From assembly GCA_017444395.1 (NCBI GenBank), contig JAFSWT010000066.1, forward strand, positions 1 to 44,666: a stretch of DNA of 44,666 nucleotides, read 5' to 3'. The notes under the pieces were generated by a model. That model was not told the DNA's origin, made no database searches, and was given only the letters and a program-made list of their open reading frames with translations. A program made the position numbers and the translations under genes. Position 1 is the first letter of the stretch. Every line of letters begins with the position of its first letter. Origin of the DNA: Schwartzia sp. (in: firmicutes) (GTDB taxonomy: Bacteria > Bacillota > Negativicutes > Selenomonadales > Selenomonadaceae). This document shows positions 23,398-30,845 of this stretch, piece after piece.

Positions 23398-24192
23398 TCA
23401 TTTGCACTGATAATAGACGTTGAGCTTTGATTTCCTGACGGTATAGAGCTGCGGGAAGGCTTCGAGGAGCTTCACCAACTTGTTGTAGCCGTAGGTGCGG
23501 ATGTCGAAATCCGGCTGCACCCGCTTGATGTAGGTGCCGGCCTGGCCCAGTGGCGTGTAGCCGTTGTTGTCGGAATACTGCTCGCTGGCAATTCGCAACA
23601 GTTTGTGGATTTTTTTGGTCCGGCCGGGCTTCTTTTCCCGGCTGGCCGTTTCCTCGCCCGGCTGGTTGTCTGCTCCCCGGCTTTCCGGTTGTTTGGCCGG
23701 CGTGACATCGGCCGCCTCCGGGACCGGCTCCGGCGTGTCCTCGTCGGCGTTCTTCAGATCGTCGAGATGGTCGATGAAGATGAAATCGTCGCAGCTGTTG
23801 CGGAAAGCCTCCGGTGTCGCCTCCCGGCCCACGCCCATGACGTAGACGCCGGACTCCCGCAAATGAATGGCCAGAGGTGTGAAGTCGCTGTCGCTGGAGA
23901 CGATGACAAAAGCGTCGTAAAGGCTGCGGTGCAGCAGCGTGATGGCGTCGATGACCAGCGCCATGTCGGTAGCGTTCTTGCCCGTCGTGTAGTCAAACTG
24001 TTGCTCCGCCTTGATGGCCAGGCGCTTGAGCTCGCCCTCCCAATGCTTCAGTTCTTCCTTGTGCCAATTCCCATAGGCCCGTTTGACGATGATGCGGCCT
24101 TTGGTCGAGACCACCTGCAATACGGATTCCAGCCGGGAAAGCTGGGTGTTGTCGGCGTCGATGAGGACGGCGATGTTCTCTAATAGTTTCAA
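23398..24192 (-). CDS. NYN-domain (PIN-like) protein with C-terminal OST-HTH/LOTUS domain
   Basis: A 264-residue protein. The NYN domain (about 1-145) has the acidic residues expected of a PIN-like nuclease: LIDADNTQ near residue 11, GKNATDMALVIDA and VSSDSDFTPLAIHLRESG. A charged, Pro-rich linker (about 150-190) leads to a LOTUS/OST-HTH domain (about 192-264, HKLLRIASEQYSDNNGYTPLGQAGTYIKRVQPDFDIRTYGYNKLVKLLEAF). LOTUS domains in other proteins bind RNA, often G-rich or G4 RNA, so a targeted RNase is a reasonable inference. The start is TTG 24192 with AGGAGG nine bases upstream. It lies 96 bases downstream of a GTPase gene on the same strand. Confidence 0.9.
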   Translation of the reverse strand: MKLLENIAVLIDADNTQLSRLESVLQVVSTKGRIIVKRAYGNWHKEELKHWEGELKRLAIKAEQQFDYTTGKNATDMALVIDAITLLHRSLYDAFVIVSSDSDFTPLAIHLRESGVYVMGVGREATPEAFRNSCDDFIFIDHLDDLKNADEDTPEPVPEAADVTPAKQPESRGADNQPGEETASREKKPGRTKKIHKLLRIASEQYSDNNGYTPLGQAGTYIKRVQPDFDIRTYGYNKLVKLLEAFPQLYTVRKSKLNVYYQCK

Positions 24193-24288
24193 GCCGATAT
24201 CCCTCCTGTTATTGGCCGCGGGTCAGCGATGGCGCTGTTGATGCTTCATGCCCTCGCTGCCAAAAGGAACAACCTGACAGCGGGTACA

Positions 24289-25470
24289 TCACTTTTCCCC
24301 GCGGTGTTTCGCCAGCTCGTCCTTCAGGAGCCGGGTGATTTTCTCCCGGGTGCTTTCGTTTTCCAGGTCCTCCACCGTGAGCTCGCCGTTGAAGAGCTTC
24401 TCCATCAGCACGATGTAAGCCCGGCCCATGGCCCAGGTCAGTGCCGCCGCGGTGCCGCCGCTGATGGTGCCGCCAACTACCGTGCCCACGCCGGGAATCA
24501 TCTTCAGCAGGTTCGCCACCAGCGTCCGGCCCACCACCGTCGCCCCGGCGATGCCCAGGAAGGAACTGGCGATGCTGGCCGCCAGGCTCTTGGTGAGGGT
24601 GATGCCGTAGACGTTGGTGATGCGGATGAACATGCTGGCCTGAATCGGCGCCAGGATGGCCGCGTCGGACATCGGCAACGGGTTGTAGCCGGCGCCGAAA
24701 GCCATCGTCACTGTCTGCTTGATGATCGCCTCGGCCGCTACGCGCTTCAGGACCAGCGAGGCCCGCTGCGCGTTGGCCCAGGCCCGGCGGGCCGAATCCG
24801 GCAGCGCCTCCAGCGTCACCTGTACCAAATCGTCCACGCCGTAAGGGGCCATGCGGAAATCGTCGTCAGCATAGGCCTCCGCCAGCACCAGGCAGATTTT
24901 CTTCACCGGCAGGTTGAATTTTTGAATCTCGGCGCGGAAATCCCGGGCGTGCTTTTTGAGGTAGGCCTTGGTGATGACCAGGAAAACCGGCAGTTCGCAC
25001 TCCGTCGCCATCGTCCGCACGAATTCCTGTTCCGCGGCCTCGAAGCGGTCCGAATCCGACTGGATGCAGTACCAGAGGCAGTGGATGAACTCGTCCGGCT
25101 GTCCCGCCTGGAGCTTCTCTTCCACCAGGTCCCGTATCTCGTCGATGGATTGTTTCTTGCGGGCCTCATCCAACTCCAGCCCCACAGTATCGTAGATACG
25201 GATGGGGACCCCTTTTTTCTCGATGCATTTCAGACTTTTTGTGACCGGCTCGCCCATGCCGGTGGCCGCAAGCCGCTCCCGGAAAGCGGCGTTGATCAAT
25301 GTGCTCTTGCCCACGCCAGTCTTGCCGGCGATGATGATATTGGCATGGCCCAGGCCGTTGAAGTCGTCCTGGAATTCCTTGACCATCATGCGTATCAGCT
25401 CCTCGGCGTTGTTGTAATCGATGGCCCCGTATTTCTCTCTGAGCTCGTCGGTTGTCATCGGCTTATCCAT
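24289..25470 (-). CDS. Era-like GTPase with C-terminal DUF697 membrane-associated domain
   Basis: A 393-residue protein. The GTPase domain (about 40-215) has G1 GKTGVGKST and G3 DTVGLE. The G4 position reads TKAY rather than NKxD, so guanine specificity may be relaxed. The C-terminal part (about 245-365) has hydrophobic Gly/Ala-rich helices (SLAASIASSFLGIAGATVVG, MIPGVGTVVGGTISGGTAAAL) of DUF697/YcjF type. Relatives are linked to membrane stress or remodelling, but no task is settled. ATG 25470 follows an AAGGGG site, with a good promoter at 25517-25545. The NYN-LOTUS gene follows on the same strand without an obvious terminator between. Confidence 0.88.
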   Translation of the reverse strand: MDKPMTTDELREKYGAIDYNNAEELIRMMVKEFQDDFNGLGHANIIIAGKTGVGKSTLINAAFRERLAATGMGEPVTKSLKCIEKKGVPIRIYDTVGLELDEARKKQSIDEIRDLVEEKLQAGQPDEFIHCLWYCIQSDSDRFEAAEQEFVRTMATECELPVFLVITKAYLKKHARDFRAEIQKFNLPVKKICLVLAEAYADDDFRMAPYGVDDLVQVTLEALPDSARRAWANAQRASLVLKRVAAEAIIKQTVTMAFGAGYNPLPMSDAAILAPIQASMFIRITNVYGITLTKSLAASIASSFLGIAGATVVGRTLVANLLKMIPGVGTVVGGTISGGTAAALTWAMGRAYIVLMEKLFNGELTVEDLENESTREKITRLLKDELAKHRGEK

Positions 25471-25516
25471 AACCTTAACCCCTTTCCTTTATCGGCATAT
25501 GATTATTTACAAGGGT

Positions 25517-25545
25517 ATTATACCATTTTTTCAACCGGGACTCAA
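25517..25545 (-). promoter_or_regulatory. Promoter of the DUF697 GTPase gene
   Basis: On the minus strand TTGAGT (25540-25545), 17 bases, TATAAT (25517-25522), with TGG just before the -10. Confidence 0.72.
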
Positions 25546-25594
25546 TATGCTATTTATATGAAATAACTTATACTTACGCTGGATGTCGAATCTG

Positions 25595-25603
25595 TGTTAT
25601 ACT
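25595..25603 (+). promoter_or_regulatory. Extended -10 promoter upstream of mutY
   Basis: TGT-TATACT, an extended -10, with a poor -35 (TTACGC, 25574-25579). It would start RNA near 25610, so the whole inverted-repeat element would be the 5' leader of mutY. Confidence 0.5.
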
Positions 25604-25604
25604 G

Positions 25605-25735
25605 ATACTACTCTCAGATTAAAATATTAATCTGAGAGACGCGTGCTTCGCACGCTACAGCCGCGCTAAAGCGCGTCTGACGTCTCATACTACTCTCAGT
25701 AAGGATTTAAAAATCTTAACTGAGAGTAGTATGAG
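25605..25735. repeat. Inverted-repeat element with four hairpins (possible MITE-like insertion or structured leader)
   Basis: The 311-base gap 25471-25781 is mostly this. The 13-mer ATACTACTCTCAG occurs at 25605-25617 and 25687-25699 and inverted at 25720-25732, so a 128-base block is bounded by 13-base terminal inverted repeats. Inside are a 12-base-pair AT-rich hairpin (25611-25638), GCGTGC/GCACGC (25641-25655), CGCGC/GCGCG (25662-25675) and a perfect 17-base-pair hairpin (25684-25700 with 25719-25735). No transposase gene and no clear target duplication were seen. Confidence 0.75.
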
Positions 25736-25781
25736 GTAAAAATCTATCCGACTCGCAGGATTTCAACGGAGGGCGATTCTC

Positions 25782-26858
25782 ATGCCGCAAGTCACTCTCG
25801 CCGCTATCGTCACGCCTTTGCGGCGCTGGTTTGCGGCCCGCAAGCGCCCGCTGCCCTGGCGGGACGATCCCCGGCCCTACTACGTCTGGATTTCGGAAAT
25901 CATGCTCCAGCAGACCCGGGTGACGGCGGTTCTGCCTTATTTTGATCGCTTTATCAACGCTCTGCCGGATGTGGCGGCGCTGGCGGCGGTAGAGGACGAC
26001 GCGCTGCTGAAGCTCTGGGAAGGGCTGGGCTACTACAGCCGGGCCCGCAATCTGAAAAAAGCGGCGCAAATCATCATGACGGAGCATGGCGGCACGCTGC
26101 CGGCGGAGGCGGCGGAACTGGAAAAACTGCCGGGCATCGGTCGCTATACCGCCGGAGCCATCAGCTCCATCGCCTTCGGTCGCCGGGTTCCGGCCGTGGA
26201 CGGCAATGTCCTCAGGGTCATCGCCCGGCTGACCGGTGACAGTCGTGATGTCATGCGGGAAAGTACGCGGCGGGTCATCGAGACGGCGGTGGGGGCGATT
26301 ATTCCCCGGGACGCTGCCGCCTTCAACCAGGCGTTGATGGAGCTGGGCGCCCTCGTCTGCCTGCCCCGGGCGGCTGCCCGCTGCGACGAGTGTCCGTTGG
26401 CCGCGCAATGTGTCGCGCGGGCCGAAGACCGGGTGGCGTCGCTGCCGGCGAAGGCGCCGAAAAAGGAGCGTCGCGTTGAAGCGCGGACGGTGCTTTGGGT
26501 CGAGGGCCCGGCGGGCGTCGCCCTTCACCGCCGGCCGTCCCGGGGCCTCTTAGCGGGTCTCTGGGAATTGCCCAACGTGGCCGGCCATCTGACGCGGCAG
26601 GAGGTGGCGGCGCTGGCGGCGGCCATGGGCTGGCCGGTGAAAAGCCTGCGCCGGCTCCCGGCCGCCCACCATGTGTTCACCCATATCGAGTGGCAACTCA
26701 TCGGCTGGCGCGTTCGTCTCAAAGCCGCTGCCGTCAATCCGCCTGCTTCCGCTCCCGCGCCGCTGCCGCCGCTGACCTGGGCCGCTCCGGGAGATTTGAA
26801 GACCCGCTACGGTATTCCTACCGCGTTTCGCTATTACGTTCCGGCGGAGGAACGATAG
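25782..26858 (+). CDS. mutY: A/G-specific adenine glycosylase
   Basis: MutY removes adenine mispaired with 8-oxoguanine. The 358-residue protein has PYYVWISEIMLQQTRV (catalytic Glu), the helix-hairpin-helix LEKLPGIGRYTAGAISS, catalytic Asp in VDGNVLRV and a C-terminal NUDIX-like 8-oxoG recognition domain (about 235-355, GLLAGLWELPNVAG, HVFTHIEWQLIGW). The four iron-sulfur cysteines are present, but the first spacing is seven residues (C-LPRAAAR-C) instead of the family's six, then X2 and X5 as usual. ATG 25782 follows GGAGGGCG. The leader RNA is probably highly structured. Confidence 0.96.
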   Translation: MPQVTLAAIVTPLRRWFAARKRPLPWRDDPRPYYVWISEIMLQQTRVTAVLPYFDRFINALPDVAALAAVEDDALLKLWEGLGYYSRARNLKKAAQIIMTEHGGTLPAEAAELEKLPGIGRYTAGAISSIAFGRRVPAVDGNVLRVIARLTGDSRDVMRESTRRVIETAVGAIIPRDAAAFNQALMELGALVCLPRAAARCDECPLAAQCVARAEDRVASLPAKAPKKERRVEARTVLWVEGPAGVALHRRPSRGLLAGLWELPNVAGHLTRQEVAALAAAMGWPVKSLRRLPAAHHVFTHIEWQLIGWRVRLKAAAVNPPASAPAPLPPLTWAAPGDLKTRYGIPTAFRYYVPAEER

Positions 26859-26904
26859 GGAATAACGACGGGAGAGAATACGGACCGTGAAAGGAGCATT
26901 GGGA

Positions 26905-27195
26905 ATGAAGGAATGGAAGAAAGCCGTCGTGTACCGGTCCCGGGACGAGGCCGACTGGACACGGGCGAAAGAATTGCTGGCGGAGGCCGGCATCGCGGCG
27001 GTCCCCTTCGCGGCCGAGGAGATGCCCGTCGCCGGTTGCGGCGCCAAGATCAGGCCCGGGAATTTCCTGAACTTCGGCGACGCGTCGCCGACGAAGATAT
27101 ATCGCATCGAGGTCGCCGCCAGTGATAAGGAACGGGCGGCCGCTGTCCTGGAAGGGAAGGTGTTGCCCGTGCGGGACTGCGGGTTCAGCTTATGA
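26905..27195 (+). CDS. Small hypothetical protein, possibly DUF2007-like
   Basis: A 96-residue cytoplasmic protein. The pattern of a short strand (KAVVYRSRDEADW), a helix (AKELLAEAGIAAV) and a closing region with repeated helix and Gly loops (YRIEVAASDKERAAAVLEG) resembles the DUF2007 putative signal-transducing family, but this is tentative. Two cysteines (positions 45 and 92) might pair. The frame starts at GTG 26887, but AAAGGAG at 26890-26896 serves ATG 26905, which is chosen. It overlaps the next gene by ATGA and lies 46 bases after mutY. Confidence 0.65.
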   Translation: MKEWKKAVVYRSRDEADWTRAKELLAEAGIAAVPFAAEEMPVAGCGAKIRPGNFLNFGDASPTKIYRIEVAASDKERAAAVLEGKVLPVRDCGFSL

Positions 27196-27665
27196 GCGGG
27201 TTCCGAAAAATGCGGCGGCAGGACCGGCAGCTTTCCGAGGCGGCAGCCCGGCAGCTGCTGGAGGAAGGGGAATACGGTGTGCTGGCGACGGTCGGCGAGG
27301 ACGACTGGCCCTATGGCGTGCCGCTCAGCTATGTCTATGACGACGGGAAGATTTATTTCCACGGAGCGACGGCGGGGCAAAAGGCGGACAATCTTCGCCA
27401 TCAGCCCCGGGCATCGTTCACCGTCGTGGGGGCGACGCATGTGCTTCCGGCAAAATTCTCCACCGCCTACGAGAGCACCATCGCCTTTGGCGTCGTCCGG
27501 CCGGTGCCGCCGGAACAGCAGGCGGCGGCGTTGCTCCTTCTGGCGCGGAAATATTGCTACGATTATATGGACCGGGCGGAAAGCTACGCCAGGGAATCTG
27601 TGGGAAACGTCGGCGTCTATTGCCTGGAAATCCAGCATCTGACCGGCAAGAAGCGGCCGGAATGA
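27192..27665 (+). CDS. Pyridoxamine 5'-phosphate oxidase family flavoprotein (NimA-like)
   Basis: A 157-residue split-barrel flavin-binding protein. It opens with MRRQDRQLSEAAARQLLEEGEYGVLATVGEDDWPYGVPLSYVYDDGKIYFHGA, the standard Nim-type pattern. KADNLRHQPRASFTVVG and a C-terminal EIQHLTGKKR follow. Family members reduce nitroimidazoles or other small substrates, or bind flavin or haem; the actual substrate cannot be read from sequence. Its ATG overlaps the stop of the preceding small gene, so the two are translated together. Confidence 0.9.
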   Translation: MSGFRKMRRQDRQLSEAAARQLLEEGEYGVLATVGEDDWPYGVPLSYVYDDGKIYFHGATAGQKADNLRHQPRASFTVVGATHVLPAKFSTAYESTIAFGVVRPVPPEQQAAALLLLARKYCYDYMDRAESYARESVGNVGVYCLEIQHLTGKKRPE

Positions 27666-27683
27666 CAGCGCCGGCAAAATGGG

Positions 27684-27715
27684 AAAAGAGCGGCTCCGGG
27701 CGGAGCCGCTCTTTT
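27684..27715. terminator. Bidirectional terminator between the NimA-like gene and the UxaA operon
   Basis: A perfect 14-base-pair stem (27684-27697 with 27702-27715), loop GGGC, with A4 and T4 at its ends. Confidence 0.88.
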
Positions 27716-27741
27716 GGGGTTATGCATTATACGGATGCGTA

Positions 27742-28902
27742 TTAAATGAACCGACAGACATGGTCGACGGCGATATCGGAGAAGCCGAAGGCCTCGGCTT
27801 TCGTCAGCCGCCCGTTCAGGACCTTCTCCATTTCGCCCAGCAGCATCTCGCCGCTTTCCGCAATCGTCATTTCGCCGCGGATGATGGCGCTGAGGTCGAC
27901 GTCCATATTGTCCTCCATCCACTGATAAGTGTGCTCGTTGGCCGTCACCTTGAGCACCGGGACGATGGTGTTGCCCGTAGGGGTGCCGCGCCCGGTGGTG
28001 AAGATCACGGCGTTGCAGCCGGCGGCGACCATGGAGGTGACGGAGGAAATGTCATAGCCGGCCGTGTCCATGACGATGGCCCCCTGCTTTGTCGGGCGCT
28101 CCGCCTGCTCCAGGACCTCGACGATGGGACGGGTGCCGCCCTTGAAGATGCAGCCGAGACTCTTTTCGTCGATGGTGGAGAGGCCGCCATCCTTGTTGCC
28201 CGGCGTCGGCTGGCCGGCACGGCAGTCCTGCCCCGCCGCCAGCAGGTGCTTCTCGTAGTCCTCGCAGACCTTGATGATCTGGTTGTGGATTTCCGGCGTG
28301 GCGGCCCGGCGGGCCAGGACGTGCTCCCCGCCGATCCACTCGATGGATTCGCTCATGATGGTGGAGGCGCCGAGGTCCACCAGACGGTCGCTGAGATTGC
28401 CGACAGCCGGGTTCGAGGCGATGCCGGAGGTGGCGTCGCTGCCGCCACATTCGATGCCCAGCAATAGCTCCGAGATGTCACAGGGCTCCTTCTGCTGCAA
28501 GCCGGCCTCCGCGGCCATCGCCCGAGCGGCCCGGGTGGCCTTCTCGATGGTCTTCAGCGTCCCGCCTTCCTCCTGGATGCCGAAGGAGACAACGGGCTTT
28601 TTCGTCATGGCCTGGATCTTTTCCCGCAGGGCCTTGTGCGGCACAGTTTCGCAGCCGAGGCCGATGATGACGACGCCGTACACATTCGGATTGCAGGCGA
28701 AGCCGGTGAGAATTTTCTGCGACATGGCCGTGTTGGCGGCGACGTCGGAGCAGCCGGTGTTGAAAACGATATTGACGGCGCCGCGCACCTGGCTGGCGAC
28801 GATGCGCGAGGATTCGCTGCCGCAGGCGCAGGTCGGCAGAATCAATACGTGGTTGCGGATGCCCGCCCGTCCCTCGCTGCGCTTGTATCCCATGAACTGC
28901 AT
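27742..28902 (-). CDS. UxaA family hydro-lyase, large (catalytic) subunit
   Basis: A 386-residue protein of the altronate/galactarate dehydratase family, iron-dependent sugar-acid lyases. It shows GYKRSEGRAGIRNHVLILPTCACGS at the start, FNTGCSDV, IIGLGCETV, LLGIECGGSDATSGIASNPAVG, TRPIVEVLEQAERP and FTTGRGTPTGNTIVPVLKVTAN near the end. The small SAF-domain subunit is encoded separately just upstream, as in UxaA-type two-gene forms and in SuyAB sulfolactate sulfo-lyase. Sequence alone does not separate altronate, galactarate or sulfolactate as substrate. No uronate or sulfonate genes lie nearby. Confidence 0.9.
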   Translation of the reverse strand: MQFMGYKRSEGRAGIRNHVLILPTCACGSESSRIVASQVRGAVNIVFNTGCSDVAANTAMSQKILTGFACNPNVYGVVIIGLGCETVPHKALREKIQAMTKKPVVSFGIQEEGGTLKTIEKATRAARAMAAEAGLQQKEPCDISELLLGIECGGSDATSGIASNPAVGNLSDRLVDLGASTIMSESIEWIGGEHVLARRAATPEIHNQIIKVCEDYEKHLLAAGQDCRAGQPTPGNKDGGLSTIDEKSLGCIFKGGTRPIVEVLEQAERPTKQGAIVMDTAGYDISSVTSMVAAGCNAVIFTTGRGTPTGNTIVPVLKVTANEHTYQWMEDNMDVDLSAIIRGEMTIAESGEMLLGEMEKVLNGRLTKAEAFGFSDIAVDHVCRFI

Positions 28903-28918
28903 GATGATCCCGCCTTTC

Positions 28919-29221
28919 CTATTCGATGGTCACATATTCGCCGGCATAGTCCCGGGGGACGCTCCTGATATTGAGGTGCGACACCCAGGCGCCTTTTTCC
29001 ACGTCCTCTGTCAGCTCGCCGATGGGCTCGCCGTACTTCAGGACAGCAGCGCCCTTGGTCAGCGGTTGCAGCGCGATCTTGTGCCAGACGGGAATCTCCG
29101 CCCGGCTTTCCACCGTCTCCCCGGTGCCGCCGATGCAGCGTACCTTGTCCCCCGGACGCGCCGCCTGCGTGAGCGTCGCCACGTTGTCCTTCGCGTCCAG
29201 CATGATGGCCTTGATTTCCAT
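28919..29221 (-). CDS. UxaA family hydro-lyase, small subunit (SAF domain)
   Basis: A 100-residue SAF-domain protein. The conserved core is DNVATLTQAARPGDKV, IPVWHKIALQPLTKGAAVLKYGEPIG and a final GAWVSHLNIRSV, where the His residues are expected near the active site. It is the partner of the downstream large subunit, 16 bases away. ATG 29221 follows GGAGGGA. Confidence 0.92.
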   Translation of the reverse strand: MEIKAIMLDAKDNVATLTQAARPGDKVRCIGGTGETVESRAEIPVWHKIALQPLTKGAAVLKYGEPIGELTEDVEKGAWVSHLNIRSVPRDYAGEYVTIE

Positions 29222-29271
29222 TGACGTATCCCTCCGTTCATGATAGAGATTCGACGAAAGATTCTGACTCT

Positions 29272-29301
29272 ATTTTAGCAGGACCGGCCGGAAAGAGGCA
29301 A
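29272..29301 (-). promoter_or_regulatory. Promoter of the UxaA-family operon
   Basis: On the minus strand TTGCCT (29296-29301), 18 bases, TAAAAT (29272-29277), with extended -10 TGC. Confidence 0.5.
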
Positions 29302-29453
29302 GTGTCTTTTTCCGCCGCCGGGCGATTGGTTGGCCGGCGCATTCCATCCGGGGGCAAAATTTTCCGTCCCGACAGGAAATCGGCGATGGGAAGCGAATAT
29401 AACATACAGAAAGGGTTTCCATCTATGAATATGCAAACACAGGAGGCGTCATC

Positions 29454-29969
29454 ATGAAAGTCATTGGCGGGGGGCTCCCCAACGGCGCGGAAATCTCGTC
29501 ATCGCTCTTCGGCACTTATACGCTGAGCATTCCCGAGGGCTTCTTCCAGTCGCGCAAGGTCAATCTCAACGAGCATCTGGCGGCAGTAGAGCACATCACT
29601 GAGGAAAACAAGTACAGCATTCTCGGCAAAGCCGGCTGGGGCACGCTGGGCGCGATTGCCCTCGGACCGGTCGGGCTCCTGGCGGGGCTGGTGCTCGGCG
29701 GCAACAGCAAGGAGCTTTGCTGCGCCTGCAAGCTCGATACCGGGGAAGAATTCCTCATCAGTTGCGACACCGAGGAATGCCAGAAGCTGAAATCGCTGGC
29801 GATGGGAAACGCCTCGAAGATGGCGGAAGGGCCGGTCATCGATGTGACGGCCGAGGAAAAGGAGGATGTGATGGACTCGCTGGAGCGTCTCGGCAAGCTC
29901 CGCGATCAGGGCGTCGTCACCGAGGACGAATTCCAGCAGAAAAAGGCGGAATTGCTTTCCCGTCTGTAA
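29454..29969 (+). CDS. SHOCT-domain protein with Gly-rich hydrophobic segment
   Basis: A 171-residue protein. The middle has a hydrophobic Gly-rich stretch (ILGKAGWGTLGAIALGPVGLLAGLVLGG, about 57-84) that may touch a membrane. A pair of Cys in LCCACKL follows, then a C-terminal SHOCT domain (SLERLGKLRDQGVVTEDEFQQKKAELLSRL), a short helical module found at the ends of many proteins. ATG 29454 follows AGGAGG. It is a lone gene with a terminator after it. Function unknown; oligomerisation through SHOCT is inference. Confidence 0.85.
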   Translation: MKVIGGGLPNGAEISSSLFGTYTLSIPEGFFQSRKVNLNEHLAAVEHITEENKYSILGKAGWGTLGAIALGPVGLLAGLVLGGNSKELCCACKLDTGEEFLISCDTEECQKLKSLAMGNASKMAEGPVIDVTAEEKEDVMDSLERLGKLRDQGVVTEDEFQQKKAELLSRL

Positions 29970-29992
29970 GGGAGCGCCGCCCCAATACAGAA

Positions 29993-30026
29993 AAGCCCGG
30001 CGGAGGTCATCTCTGCCGGGCTTCTT
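29993..30026 (+). terminator. Terminator after the SHOCT gene
   Basis: Stem AAGCCCGGC (29993-30001) with GCCGGGCTT (30015-30023), then TCTT. The A run on the other side makes it usable on both strands. Confidence 0.7.
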
Positions 30027-30055
30027 AACGTCCGGAGGCGCGTTCATTGTGTTCA

Positions 30056-30085
30056 TTGACGACGGGGCGCGGGAAAGGGTATAAT
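30056..30085 (+). promoter_or_regulatory. Strong promoter of the small protein / retropepsin-like pair
   Basis: TTGACG (30056-30061), 18 bases, perfect TATAAT (30080-30085), 37 bases before the start codon. Confidence 0.82.
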
Positions 30086-30122
30086 GAAGAAAAGAACTCA
30101 CCGGTGAAACGGAGGGATCGTG

Positions 30123-30359
30123 ATGGATGACCGGCGGATGACCTGGGAGGAAATCGTGGATAAATATCCTGACAAGTGGGTGGGGTTGTCTGAGGTGGAA
30201 TGGAAGGATGCAGGCAATGTGCGCTCCGCGGTTGTCAAATATGTGGGGAAATCCGGCGGTGAAGCATTGCGGAAGCAAATCGCCGGGGAAGATATGTACA
30301 CCACCTATACCACGCCGGATAATCTGTGTCCACTGGGATTATTGGTGAGTGTACGATGA
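30123..30359 (+). CDS. Small conserved-looking protein paired with a retropepsin-like gene
   Basis: A 78-residue soluble protein of unknown function. The N-terminus MTWEEIVDKYPDKWVGLSEVEW and the C-terminus YTTPDNLCPLGLLVSV look like fixed ends, with a strand-rich middle (RSAVVKYVGKSGGEALRKQIAGED). It has no signal peptide or membrane helix. Of GTG 30120 and ATG 30123, the ATG lies six bases from GGAGGG and is chosen. Its stop overlaps the start of the next gene (ATGA), so the two products are made together and probably work together. Confidence 0.82.
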   Translation: MDDRRMTWEEIVDKYPDKWVGLSEVEWKDAGNVRSAVVKYVGKSGGEALRKQIAGEDMYTTYTTPDNLCPLGLLVSVR

Positions 30360-30814
30360 AGCAATTCACTTTACCGATGAGAGAGAATGCGCAACGTCCC
30401 ATCGTGATTTTAGCGGATTACTTCCAATTGGATACTATGCTGGATACAGGCGCGGTGCTTCCCGTATGGGTAGAAGAGGAAGCCAATCTCAAAGCAATGG
30501 GCGCGGTTCCCATCGCTTTGAACCTTCCCTTCGGCGGCTTTGGCGGCACGACGGCCGGCACGCTGTACCGGTTGCCACTGTTTCGCTGTGGCGATTTGAT
30601 ATTCCCGGAGTTCCCGGTCATCGCTTCCCGAATTGACCTCCCCTGCCAGATGGTCCTGAGCGTGACCATGTTCAGCGGCCTGATTTACGAGATCGACGAC
30701 TGCCACCACCAGTTCAATGTGACGATTCCCGACCAGGAAACCCTTGTCCGGAAACTGACGGTAGAGGACAAGGGCGGGCGGCTGCATGTCCTCTGCACCG
30801 GAGCCGGAGAATGA
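30356..30814 (+). CDS. Retropepsin-like protein with DTGA motif
   Basis: A 152-residue protein. Residues 26-35 read DTMLDTGAVL: hydrophobic residues followed by Asp-Thr-Gly-Ala, the active-site motif of retroviral-type aspartic proteases, which work as dimers with one DTG each. Further on, LPFGGFGGTTAGTLYRLPLF and MVLSVTMFSGLIYEIDD fit the flap and second hydrophobic motif of bacterial retropepsin-like domains. No signal peptide or membrane helix is seen, so cytoplasmic. The start at ATG 30356 overlaps the preceding small gene. Protease activity is inference from the motif; a non-catalytic relative is possible. Confidence 0.8.
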   Translation: MKQFTLPMRENAQRPIVILADYFQLDTMLDTGAVLPVWVEEEANLKAMGAVPIALNLPFGGFGGTTAGTLYRLPLFRCGDLIFPEFPVIASRIDLPCQMVLSVTMFSGLIYEIDDCHHQFNVTIPDQETLVRKLTVEDKGGRLHVLCTGAGE

Positions 30815-30845
30815 CAGCGCCGCGCCAACCGAACAGGAACAAGAA

